In this document: positions 20,826-31,563 of the stretch, piece after piece
Numbering within the stretch: the stretch's first letter is position 1
Layout: the number at the start of each line of letters is the position of its first letter
Source: Corinectria fuckeliana
Lineage: Eukaryota > Ascomycota > Sordariomycetes > Hypocreales > Nectriaceae
DNA: 64,000 bases
Direction of reading: 5' to 3'
Assembly: GCA_019137255.1 (NCBI GenBank)
Contig: WPDH01000266.1
Coordinates: forward strand, 1-64,000
Made by a program: the position numbers and the translations under genes
Notes under the pieces: model-generated
Told to the model about the DNA's origin: nothing
Seen by the model: the letters and a program-made list of their open reading frames with translations, nothing else
The model's database searches: none

Positions 20826-23809
20826 GTGTATACTAGTTGGGCACTAAATATCCACAATATGCTCGAGCATGATAGCGAGTTAGTATATTGCCCATATCCG
20901 GGTTGTCGTTATCGAAGCATGGTTGCAAAGCCTCAGGCGAGATGGATTTATTTGCGAAGGCATATGGCCTGGACACATTCACTCGTTGCTACACTTGGCG
21001 ATTCCCTCTTGGTCTTCAACCTCAAGGAGATACAAGGGCCAAAAGCACTGGTCGATCCTAACGCCATATATTTGGACATTCATCTCCGAGAGATAACCCA
21101 TCCGACCTCCTACCCCTTCCTGAGGCTATTGCCGGAGAAATTCCTCCCAAGGGAGCTTACTATAACCTCATAGAATCCGATCATTATGACGGTAATTCAC
21201 ATTATCAAGGGTCGGTCCGTTGCATAGGGGCCAGCGAATACCTCACTTGCCCTTTTGAAAATGTGATCACCCTACACAACACGGTCGTCAAACGTGCTCT
21301 CAGACGCGACAAAAATGGGTTCTACCGCATCACTCTTCGTCTCCCGCAGCTTTATGAGAGCTGCAGTGGAGTAAGAAAACTTCTGAGCTCCCTATTTGCA
21401 TCCGGCCGGTGGTAGAAGCCTGGAGGAACCAACCGCCTTGCGCACTATGTCAGGTTGTCGACACCTAACAGCCCTAGACACCCAGCTCTGTGAGGAACAT
21501 GCACTGGCTGTCGTGGATTCGTCTAGTCTGTGTACACCCTTGCGGAGGGCTGTCGAGAGGACGCTGAATCGGGATTCTAGTGCAGGCTTACGCACTCCTG
21601 ACGATGCACGACAATTTCTCTCGAACCCCGACTGTCAATTTCAGGGATTATGCCCTGAAGAAAACGAGTTTTTGACGAAGCTCCGAGATTATGGTGATGT
21701 TTTTGTAACTGATACAGAGACCGTCGGACCATTAATCATCCAAGCTGCGGTGGTCGATTCGCAACGAAATGTCGTCTTTTCAGGCTACATCAATCATGGC
21801 TGCTCGACTGTTGCCGACCTTTGGGACTTGGCGACAAACCGTTGCGGCGGCAAGCTGAACAAGATGACGGCCGGCGCATTGCGCAAAGCGTTCGGTTCTC
21901 CATCCTCAGAAAAGCCTAAAGGTCATGGCATAGAATGGCTCCGTGAGCAGTGGCTTGCCTTGAGACAGCGAGCTCCCTCCATGACGGTAGCCGAATGGTC
22001 CACCAGTCCCCATGATGAGCTGATCTATCGGGAAAATCTGGCAGAGGCAGGGTTCGACCCCGATAACATTTTGCCCCATCATTCAAGTTGGGTCTCCCCT
22101 CTGAACTGGTTTATGGTCACAGAACCCCGTCTTGCAGGATACTCCCTCGGATACACAGCCTGCTTATTTTGTCCATCCAGTCTTGCCTGGAGATGGCACG
22201 ATACCTTGATTGACAGTTGGGTACTATACGATATTTTATCGGCGCGGCAACGAAAAGTACATGAAGGAAAGCTCGTCCTTCCGCCCCCAGACACATCCAT
22301 TGCTCGTCTCTTTTCACAACTACTCGGAGACCCTAAAGAGCCAAATTCGCGGCGTCCACAGCGTTGGCTCGCCAAAGAAGAACAACTATGTTGTAGTTAT
22401 GTCGAAGATGAGCTGGACAAGAACCCTCACGCCACGCAATGGATAATTTTGAGTGCGGCGAGTTACCGCCTGCTGAAAGATGGCTATTTCCGGTCAGCCA
22501 ACGCTATTCATTCTCACTTATCGAAGATCATGCTTCAAGGGCGGTCGGAGTCAGAATCCGCCATAAAGAACGCATAATTCAATACTATCGTACGGATCTC
22601 TGAGGCGCTGCTAGGACCGAGATATCGAAGCAGGTTCGCAGTCAATGCACCACCAGAAGTACCAGAGCCTGCTCGGGAGGTTGCTGAAGCAGTAGTGAAG
22701 GAATTGCAGGGCAATGCATTCATTAGAAGCCAAGAATTCTGGCCTCAGTGTCGCGAACGGGCTCACGATCTCGCCAGGTCTGACTCGAGCTTAGCCCGCT
22801 AAGACATTGATCTTGCTCTGTTGGTCCTGCAGAACGACGGCGCTGCATAAAAGTTGTGCGTTGAATGTCAAGAGGAAATGGGCAGATACTCGCGATGCAT
22901 GAAGTGCCAGCTGCGGCGTCTGAATTTCCGCTGCATCGATTGCGGACTTCCCATGAAGACTTTGTGCAAGTGTTGTGCGGCCTGTTATTATCACAAAAGA
23001 GCTGCGTGGAAGGATTGCGATATTCGCGGGAAACCGACATCAAGGGCTCGAATTTGCACGAATTGTATTCGGTCTTTCTCCTCCAGGTTGCCAGCCCCCT
23101 CTTTATGCGTCGAATGCAACAGACCACGACACATAAGTAGACAACAAACTGTGCTAAAGTTGCTTGATAAATGCCGCAAGGCAGATTCGTCACAGTCTTA
23201 AAACGCGACTATGACGGAAACGTGAAGGGGACCTCTCTCCTGAAGGAGACTCAACAGACTCTTTCTCACAATGATGAGCCGCATAGACGATGACGTCTCC
23301 ATGAGACAAGGCCAATGCCTGTATGTATCGATTACGGTGTACCAAGAGCGTTGGGGCAAAGACGATGCCAAAGTTGCATGAAGGCTGTCACTCGTACACG
23401 TTCGGCAAGGCGCAAGGAAGTCAAGAGCAAGACTCCGCCCCAGCCCCCGTCTGCATGCATCGAATGCGGTAGGCCAAGAAAATATGGGTTCAGAAAATGC
23501 CAAAGCTGCAGGAACCCCCCGCTGTGTGCAGATTGCAAAGGGCCAAGACCGCGGGGACAAGGAAGGTGCTACAGTTGCCAAACCCGCTATCGAAATATGG
23601 AAGAGAAGCAATGTGGCAACCCTAACTATAGGATTGTTTTGCCTTCGACAGCAAGTCTTCGGAAAGGGCTCTGCAACACTTGCTTTGGTTATCAGAAAGA
23701 GAATAAGCGGCAGAGACCAGTAAGCCTGTGCGAGAAACCAAGTGGCAGCATGAGGAGGACCGAGAGAAGTTCGCAGATCGCAAATGCATCGTTGTTGGCT
23801 GCGAGGTAG
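20826..23809 (+). pseudogene. Decayed DEDD-exonuclease and zinc-ribbon-array gene
   Basis: A series of plus-strand frames reads as one broken protein. 20826-21173 has a C2H2-like finger (ELVYCPYPGCRYRS...LRRHMAWTH). From about 21110 to 21412 the reading continues in another frame (SDLLPLPEAIAGEIPPKGAY...). At 21396-22577 lies a DEDD-type exonuclease-like domain: VTDTETVG (Asp/Glu codons near 21711) and HDTLIDSWVLYDIL (His codon at 22197, Asp five residues on), matching exonuclease motifs I and III. The same frame stays open to 23201 except for three TAA codons (22575, 22800, 22848). It then encodes Cys-rich modules, C-x2-C-x10-C-x2-C, about 18 residues each; 23315-23809 adds three more in a third frame. 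Domain order is nuclease, then zinc-ribbon array. I do not recognise the full architecture. At least one frameshift near 21460 and the stops make it non-functional here unless unseen introns remove them. Confidence 0.65.
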
Positions 23810-26030
23810 CTCTACCTGCTAGGTCGAATGTTGTTAAGGGGTGATGTAAGTTTTGTCAAGGTTACTTCAATAGGTCTGGCAAATTCCCTACCTTCTAGAT
23901 ATATTTATCTTGAGCCGGGTTCAACAAGCTTACAGGGATCATGCCCTATATCCTTGATATTACATTAGACTAGACATCGAGGGCTTTGTAGGATGAAGGA
24001 GGAAGAGGTTCATTTAGGAGCATGGATTAAGCAACTCGCTAATAAAAGGGCCAACGTTTCTAAATGACTTTCTAACGGCTGTAATGCTTCCTGCAGAGTT
24101 CCCAGAGTTCATCCGCTGGCGGCGCATGCACGGTCAAAACGGCCAGAGGACAACAGAGACCAGTAGCAAGCGGTAGCAAGGATCCAAGAATACTAGTTTG
24201 ATGCATTTTAGAACTTACTTGCTACCAGTCATTGGCCAAAGGCCAGGCGCTCGGAGGCGGCCAGGCAGGATCACCGGGCAAGCAATGCATGGACACCAGT
24301 AGGAGGCTATCCGCCGTAAAGATTCGCCGATATGGGCGAGGACCAGTTAGGCAGTCCATGGCCCTAGTATGACTAGTAGCCACGCGCATGGCCTCCGGCG
24401 AAGACTGATAGCGAGGAAGCCCTTGTGTCGGCTTCGACCGCATACTAGTTACAATAAAACCTAGGCTCGTGGGTACCAGTCCTGGGTTTTTATATGCTCG
24501 GTTATACTAGTCACTCCTGGCGTTTTCCCAAAGGGTACTATTCTTAAAGATTTAAGTAGCCCAGTGCGACGAGTCTTAAGCCCCATACGCTATGAAGTAT
24601 ACTAATACTAGCTCTAATGGCTTTCCGCAAAATACGTTCGGGCCTACGCCGCTTGATCAGACGTGAAAGTTCCGAGTTCGGTAGACCCCTAACTCCCGCC
24701 CCTACAGTATTCAGGTAAGAAAGATCCTCCTTCACCTCTAATACTGCTAAGCAACCATAGGCTTCTTAGTACACTATGATTCCATCTAGGGGTATCAGAA
24801 CTTGCTGTTAAGCAAATGCACTATACCCCAACTCTACATATAAAGGCTATAAAATATCAATTGATAGATACTTGCAACAGCCTAAACTGGCTTTCTCACT
24901 ATGCTTATTGCTCTGAAGTTGGTTGCAATTATTGTTAGCTCGATTTAGAAGGTGAGGAGTCAGAATACACGGTCCATTCCTTCTAGCTTAACTTCCAAGA
25001 TGGCATGTGGACTCATGTTTATGTACTTCGTCAAATTTGACCTTCTTAACCGTCCGTAATCAATAGAAAATCTTAGTTTTGACGATTCACCCAGGATGCG
25101 GCTCGACTGGCGATCTCACTGGAGGGCTGGCCTTAGTACTCGGTGCCATAATGAGCAGTGAGGCAGGGTGCAGAGCGTGTAGCTAGCTAACAGATCGTCA
25201 GTGTTTGGCGCCCAGAGATAGGAAGCAGAAGAGAGACGGAGAGGAGCAACACTATTGGGACCAGACCTCAGACGATGGAATAGAGGTGTAGCCAGAGAGT
25301 TGTACGCGCGAGACTGTTTTCTTGTGCGGCAGTGTTTGTCAGCAAGTACGCTCCCTTGATGTGGGCTGAGAGTCCCAGCATGTTGCGACGCCTGGCGTGA
25401 TCACATTTGCTTGTGCTATAGCCTCGAGCCTGGTGTGGCCTCGAGCCTAATGACTTGCGCTCTGGCCTTTGACATGGTCTAGCGGGGGCCTGGTTTGTAC
25501 TGTAACCTCTGGTATTGATCCTGGGGCCTAGTGCTGCTACCTCGCCGCCTGGAGGCTGGCCTGTGCAAAAAGTGTACTAACTCTTGCCTGTGCTGAAACG
25601 GAGAGTAACAATTGTCGGGTGTGACTATTGAGGTAGGTTAGGTGGTTAGGTTAGGTAATTAGTACTTAAGTAGGTAGGTAGGTAGTCTAGGTAGGTAGGT
25701 GGCATCCTGAACGCATAGAGGGGTACGTTTAGTCATGTGATGTCACTGAGGAGGAATAAGGTACTCCGTAACGTACTCAGTATTCCGCTGCGCAGGTTTA
25801 TCGGCCGTGCGTGCGTCGGTGCCTCCTTCCGCTGGCGCAGGGCTCCACCTTGGTGAGGCAAGCTCAACCTCCTCCAACCTCATCATCCCAGCTCGAGGCG
25901 CCCTCCCGTTTCCTCCTCATCACCACCAGCTCCCTCCGTCAACTCCCTTCCTCCAGCAGGCTCTTCTCGCCGCCTCGACATCTCGCCCATCTCCCTCCTC
26001 ACCCTCCCTATCTGCTCCTCTACCGCCATC
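23810..26030. other. Long gene-poor interval
   Basis: No frame with coding character was seen over 2.2 kb. The interval contains TACTAGT-rich sequence near 24190-24520, a stretch around 24540-24740 without identifiable product, and a (TAGG)n-type repeat at about 25630-25700. From about 25800 the sequence turns CT-rich and forms the leader of the V-ATPase gene. No tRNA or 5S rRNA could be recognised. It is probably mixed relic DNA flanking the Helitron-like island. Confidence 0.45.
25630..25702. repeat. TAGG/GGTTA microsatellite
   Basis: Imperfect tandem repeats of GTAGGTTAGGTGGTTAGG type followed by runs of GTAGGTAGGTAGG, about 330 bp upstream of the V-ATPase start codon. It is superficially telomere-like, but units vary and the position is internal. 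Confidence 0.7.
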
Positions 26031-27911
26031 ATGGGTGACCCGCGCGAGTCGTCGTCGTACTCCGTCATCCCCAGGATTCGGTACAATACCGTCGGCGGCG
26101 TCAACGGCCCGCTCGTCATCCTGGAGAATGTGAGGGCGTCCTTGCTGCCAATTCAGCTGCTATCGTGTCATCATTAACCTAACGATGACAGGTCAAATTC
26201 CCCCGGTTCAACGAGATCGTCACCATCACTCTTCCCGATGGCACAGAGCGATCCGGCCAGGTCCTCGAAGCTCGAGGTTAGCGCCGTCCCAGGAGCACCC
26301 CCATTGTTCAAATGACTTGAGACATACTAACCGCTGAGCACAGGTGATCGAGCAGTTGTTCAGGTATCTCCACACGAGGCACACCATTGTCGACAACGAT
26401 TGACGAGTCCAATAGGTCTTCGAAGGCACCACCGGTATCGATGTGAAGAAGGTAGGCAGGCAGTGCGGCATACAGAAGGGACATCGTTCAGCTGACAAGC
26501 AATAGACCCGAGTCGAGTTCACCGGCCACAGTTTGAAGCTTGGTGTGTCCGAGGACATGCTTGGCCGTATCTTTGATGGCTCCGGGCGAGCTATCGACAA
26601 GGGCCCCAAGGTCCTTGCGGAGGACTACCTCGACATCAACGGTAGCCCCATCAACCCTTACTCTCGTGTAAGCTTCCCCACCTCCCCCAATGTGGCAATT
26701 ACCTCTAACGAGCCACAGGAATACCCCGAGGAGATGATTTCGACCGGTATCTCTGCCATCGACACCATGAACTCAATTGCCCGAGGACAGAAGATACCCA
26801 TCTTCTCCGCCGCCGGTCTGCCCCACAACGAAATCGCCGCCCAGATCTGCCGACAGGCTGGCTTGGTCCAGAAGCAGGGCATCACCAATAAGGGTGTCCA
26901 CGATGGTCACGAGGAGAACTTCTCCATCGTCTTCGGTGCCATGGGTGTTAACTTGGAGACGGCCCGTTTCTTCACCCGTGACTTCGAGGAGAACGGCAGC
27001 CTAGAGCGCGTCACTCTGTTCCTCAACCTTGCGAACGATCCTACGTGCGTGCATTTAGTCTATATTTCTTTTTCTGCACATTCCATTTACTGACCGTCAT
27101 CAGTATCGAACGTATCATTACTCCTCGTCTCGCTCTTACGACCGCCGAGTACTACGCCTACCAGCTCGAGAAACACGTTCTGGTCATTTTGACAGATCTT
27201 TCGGCTTATTGCGATGCTCTTCGAGAGGTTTCCGCCGCCCGAGAGGAAGTCCCTGGCCGCCGTGGCTTCCCAGGATACATGTACACGGATTTGTCCACCA
27301 TCTACGAACGAGCAGGTCGTGTCGCGGGTCGCAACGGATCCATCACCCAGATCCCCATTCTGACCATGCCCAACGATGACATCACCCACCCGATTCCCGA
27401 TTTGACTGGTTACATCACCGAGGGTCAAATCTTCATCGATCGTGCCCTCTACAACCGTGGTATCTACCCTCCCATCAACGTCCTGCCTTCGCTATCCCGT
27501 CTGATGAAGTCTGCCATTGGCGAGGGCATGACTCGCAAGGACCACGGCGATGTGTCCAACCAGCTTTATGCCAAGTATGCCATCGGTCGCGATGCCGCAG
27601 CGATGAAGGCTGTCGTCGGCGAGGAGGCTTTGTCGGGTGAGGACAAGCTATCGCTGGAGTTCCTAGAGAAGTTTGAGCGTCAGTTCATCAGCCAGGGAGC
27701 CTACGAGTCGCGATCCATCTACGAGTCGCTGGATCTCGCATGGAGCCTGCTCCGAATCTACCCCAAGGAGCTGCTCAACCGTATCCCCGCCAAGGTACTC
27801 AACGAATTCTACCAGCGTGCTGCCAAGGATGCCAAGACCAAGGGCAAGACGCGAGCGGACGTTGAGGCCCGGGATCAGCAGCAACAGGAGGAGAACCTTA
27901 TTGATGCGTAA
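26031..27911 (+). CDS. VMA2: V-type proton ATPase subunit B
   Basis: Six exons: 26031-26129, 26192-26276, 26344-26363, 26416-26451, 26506-27044 and 27104-27911, giving 528 aa, slightly longer than the 510-520 usual for the family. Subunit B is the non-catalytic nucleotide-binding partner of subunit A in the V1 head, which drives proton pumping into vacuoles and other acidic compartments. Recognisable segments: RYNTVGGVNGPLVILENVKFPRFNEIV (N-terminal barrel), GHSLKLGVSEDMLGRIFDGSG, the core PIFSAAGLPHNEIAAQICRQAGL in place of a true P-loop, and LPSLSRLMKSAIGEGMTRKDHGDVSNQLYA near the C-terminus. Exon 3 is only 20 bp and exon 4 only 36 bp. All junctions are GT-AG and the total coding length is a multiple of three. 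Followed in tandem by DPH1 after about 500 bp. Confidence 0.96.
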
Positions 27912-28410
27912 GCGGAAAGGTTGTCGGCGTTGCAATAGAGAGAGCGTATAATTTGAGCGCGCACCTGAGGAGGAATTGTCGACAAAGCACTGTTTGCACC
28001 GATTGTTTACATGTTGAAGAACTGGGGAGGAAGAGGCTAGGGACTAGGTGCAGTACGAGTCAAAGCCTTGGTGTGCACATATGATGCTGAGTTAATGCCA
28101 TTCAATTCCCGTCCGAAGACATATTGCCATGAGTGATCTGGATATATGAAGTACTTGCAGGTGACAATGTTCTATCTTTGGAGATGGGTAGCCTACATAT
28201 CTACAACCTGCGACAAGCCAATAACGGCGATGATGCTGTCCAAGGTGGGTCACACAGTGCGGAACGCTCCACATACGCACATCGCCGTCTCAACTTTTCG
28301 AACTCTAGGAGGGACGTCGGCTTAGAGGCGAAGAAAAAGTCTTAGGAACGAGAAAGAAACAGCCTTGATTTTCTGCGTTGTCTGAATATTTAGAGAACTC
28401 GGATTTCATC
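27912..28410. other. Spacer between VMA2 and DPH1
   Basis: The spacer contains the VMA2 3' region and the DPH1 promoter. No additional gene or repeat was seen. Confidence 0.5.
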
Positions 28411-29864
28411 ATGGAAGAGGACAGACTCCAAACCGATATTGGTATCGCAGCCGACATTGAGGAGGCGCAGCTGATGGCTCATGCGAATGACTCAGCGGCC
28501 ACCACCGAGACTCAAGCGACAACGCAGAATGGAGAAACGCCCGTGAAGCAGCCCAAGAAGCGGTTCGTAGGGAGAAGAGCGGCTGCGGAGGCGGCGACCA
28601 AGAATGGAAGTACAGCGGCCACGGGGGAGAGCGGTGCGGTTCAGAGTACGTCTTCCCAGAAATTCAACCGCTTCCACCTCATGTCTTGTGAGAGACTCAC
28701 ATATACCCAGCTGCCAAGCCACGACGAGCACCTCGCCTCCTAAACCAAGTACCAAGGGACATCCTCGATGACCCCAACCTCAAGGCTGCCATCGCGCTGC
28801 TGCCAGCCAACTACAGCTTCGAGATCCCCAAGACGATCCATCGCATCCGCACTTCGGGGGCCAAGAAGGTCGCCCTTCAGATGCCCGAGGGCTTGCTCCT
28901 CTTCGCCACCACCGTCTCCGACATTCTCACCCAGTTCTGCCCGGGCATCGAGACGCTCATCATGGGCGACGTCACTTACGGCGCTTGCTGCATCGACGAC
29001 TACACTGCCCGGGCTCTCGGTTGCGATCTGCTCGTGCACTACGCCCACAGTTGCCTGATTCCCGTCGACGTGACCAAGATCAAGACGCTGTACGTCTTTG
29101 TCGACATCAGCATCGACGCTTCGCATCTCCTCGCCTCGCTGGAGCGCAACTTTGCCAGCGGCAAGACCATCGCTGTCGTGGGCACCATCCAGTTCAACGC
29201 CACCATCCACGGCGTCCGGGGCAGCCTTGAGCGCGCCGGCTTCCGAGTGCTCTCGCCGCAGATCGCGCCCCTCAGCAAAGGCGAGATCTTGGGCTGCACG
29301 TCACCGCGTCTCAGGGACGACGACCAGGTGGACCTGATCCTGTACCTGGGCGACGGGCGCTTCCACCTCGAGAGCATCATGATCCACAACCCGTCCATCC
29401 CGGCCTACCGCTACGACCCGTACTCGCGCAAGCTCACGCGCGAGACGTACGGCCACGACGAGATGCAGTCGCTGCGGCGCTCCGCCATCCGCACGGCCAA
29501 GACGGCGGGCAAGTGGGGGTTGATCCTGGGCGCGCTGGGCCGCCAGGGCAACCCGCACACGATGGGGCTGATCGAGCAGCGTCTGCGGGAACGCGGCATC
29601 CCCTTCGTCAACCTGCTGCTGAGCGAGATCTTCCCGGGCAAGCTGGCGTTGATGGCCGACGTCGAATGCTGGGTGCAGGTAGCGTGCCCGCGGCTAAGCA
29701 TCGACTGGGGCTACGCCTTCTCGCGGCCGCTGCTGACGCCGTACGAGGCGCTGGTTGCGCTCGGGGTCAAGGAGGATTGGGGCAAGGACGTGTACCCGAT
29801 GGATTACTACGGGAAGGATGGGCTTGGGAGGACGAAGCCAATCGATGTTGGGGCATCGGGATGA
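28411..29864 (+). CDS. DPH1: Diphthamide synthesis subunit Dph1
   Basis: Two exons, 28411-28645 and 28711-29864, 462 aa. Dph1 and Dph2 form the radical-SAM-type iron-sulfur enzyme that transfers a 3-amino-3-carboxypropyl group to a histidine of elongation factor 2, the first step of diphthamide synthesis. After a variable acidic N-terminus, the conserved core runs from LLPANYSFEIPKTIHRI through LQMPEGLLLFA, GDVTYGACCIDDYTARALGCDLLVHYAHSCLIP (first cluster cysteines), GTIQFN, LGDGRFHLES, and ECWVQVACPRLSIDWGYAFSRPLLTPYEA, which carries the last cluster cysteine. The 65-bp intron joins GESGAVQ to TAKPRRAPRLLNQ. ATG at 28411 was chosen as the first in the frame. The gene is convergent with CTF8. 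Confidence 0.95.
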
Positions 29865-30695
29865 GGGGGTTGCTCCCATATTGGAATACAAAAAGAAATA
29901 AATCCCACAATGAGAAATTAAGCATCACGATGCAGAGTCCGCTTACGTTGTGGATTGCACGTCGACGGAGGCTCCGTGACCCTCGAAGCCCTTTCCCCAG
30001 GTCTTTGATAAAACGGATATGACCCTTTGCATTACACATAACAGGTGAAAGGGCTCATTATAAAACGAGGAAGCCAATATCGTATATAGCTAGCTAGTGC
30101 TGTCTTAAGATGCTACCTGATCGCGATTACGAGCCCCAGTCTTGCACCCTTGCCGTGGACAGTACTAGATTTAAAACGTGATGCAATACAAAAGGCAAAT
30201 AATTCTCGCGAGTCCGACTTTACAGTGACGGGACATTGTCAGAAGATAATGACTTCCGCCATAAAGCATCGATGGGCCAAGGCCTCACAGGTCAACCAAC
30301 CCCTGATAAGCTCAAGAAGGGATATACAACCCTTATTAGATCTTGATGGTCACCGTCCATGTCATAGGCCCTTGCCCAGCTGCATGCTCCAAATACATCC
30401 TCTGTAAATATCCAAACATGGCAGCGTAACTGACTGGTCAATCGGGTTCATTGGCCTTAACGTGGTTGGCGTTTTCCGCGCCCTAGACTGGAGCAGGGAT
30501 AGTCGTATGTTCTTGGCTCAGTCCTCGTTGAAAGGGAAACAGGTCTGGGACTGGCCTCTGCTTCGACGATAGCTCTATAACTCATCTCAAAGACCCCTGA
30601 TCTTGAGCGCCAGGGCCTAGCATTGGAGCGAGCTGAGTAGTTGGCTGCAAGTTGGCCGGTTTTGAGTGTGCCCTACAAGCGTTGTCGTCAAGTCT
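29865..30695. other. Convergent spacer between DPH1 and CTF8
   Basis: No open frame with coding character was seen in about 830 bp. It probably holds the two 3' untranslated regions and unassigned sequence. Confidence 0.5.
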
Positions 30696-31139
30696 TCAGG
30701 GCGCGTCGGCAGTCCCCACAGGCTCTGGTCGGTTTGAGAAAAGCAGCTTGTACTTGACGATCTCGACCACCTCGAGGTTGTCGCCTTGTTCCGTCACCTC
30801 GCCGCCAGACCCGGTCGTCACCTGGTTCTTCCTGCGCTGCACCACGGCTATAGCCTTGGGCAGCTTCTTGACTTCGCCGTTCAGGCGCTGGTGCTGTCCG
30901 ATGTAGAGATGGACTCGGCTCATCCACGCAGAACCCACGGCATCCGGGACGTAATCCGGGAAGTCGATCCTGCCGATTTCGATGTTGTTCATTGCTTCGC
31001 CGTCCACGTCCTGGGGGAGATTGATTGTCCCTTGGAGCTCTACGAGGGCCAAGCCGGAGGGTGTTTGGATGAGCTGCGGAAGCGGGTTTGATGGTGCCGA
31101 GACATTCTTGCTCGGAGGATACAGCTTGGAGGCCGACAT
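30696..31139 (-). CDS. CTF8: Ctf8 subunit of the alternative replication clamp loader
   Basis: Single exon as read, 147 aa, starting MSASKLYPPSKN. Ctf8 joins Dcc1 and Ctf18 to form the Ctf18-RFC clamp loader that acts at replication forks and in sister-chromatid cohesion. Family segments are clear: LPQLIQTPSGLALVELQGTI, IGRIDFPDY, RVHLYIGQHQRLNGEVKKL, PKAIAVVQRR and, at the end, LEVVEIVKYKLLFSNRPEP. The frame stays open upstream to 31331, but those residues lack similarity to the family, so the internal ATG is preferred; an upstream exon cannot be excluded. The gene is divergent from the eS6 gene, with about 420 bp between start codons. Confidence 0.88.
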   Translation of the reverse strand: MSASKLYPPSKNVSAPSNPLPQLIQTPSGLALVELQGTINLPQDVDGEAMNNIEIGRIDFPDYVPDAVGSAWMSRVHLYIGQHQRLNGEVKKLPKAIAVVQRRKNQVTTGSGGEVTEQGDNLEVVEIVKYKLLFSNRPEPVGTADAP

Positions 31140-31563
31140 CTGAAGGCCAGGTACACCTGAGACTGGATCCGAGGTGAGCTTGAGCAGGTCTCTTAAGAGG
31201 GTTGCTGGTGAAAGGTGTGTTCTTAGTCTTGATGCTACTGCTTGGGGCGTTAATAATAAGTCTAATCCGTGACGCAGTTGATGATAGGTACGTACCTCGG
31301 GGGAGTGCGCCGTGCGAAGGGTGCAAAGCACGACGCATCTTACACTGTGCAGTGGGGTAAGCGCGCTCGAAGCGGGAATTCATTTCACCGAAAATCCACG
31401 GAAAACCTCCCTATGCTGCGATTGGCCGGCTCTGATTTCACCTCGTGGAGCAGCCCTAGCGACACACACTTTCTCCATTTCGCCCAAATTTTGCAACCTC
31501 CATCCACCATCACCAACTTCAACCAGCGCCAGGTCAAGTAAACTTGCACCACTAACCGGCAAG
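31140..31563. promoter_or_regulatory. Shared divergent promoter of CTF8 and eS6
   Basis: The two start codons are about 424 bp apart and point away from each other. The half near eS6 is CT-rich (TTTCTCCATTTCGCCC, then CCACCATCACC), typical of a ribosomal-protein gene leader. No TATA box was evident. Confidence 0.5.

Noticed and set aside
24540..24740. Possible structural RNA in the gap after the Helitron island
   Set aside because: No 5S rRNA, tRNA box or snRNA motif could be recognised.
31140..31331. Upstream extension of the CTF8 frame
   Set aside because: The extra residues show no family similarity and contain sequence expected of the divergent promoter; the internal Met fits known Ctf8 proteins.
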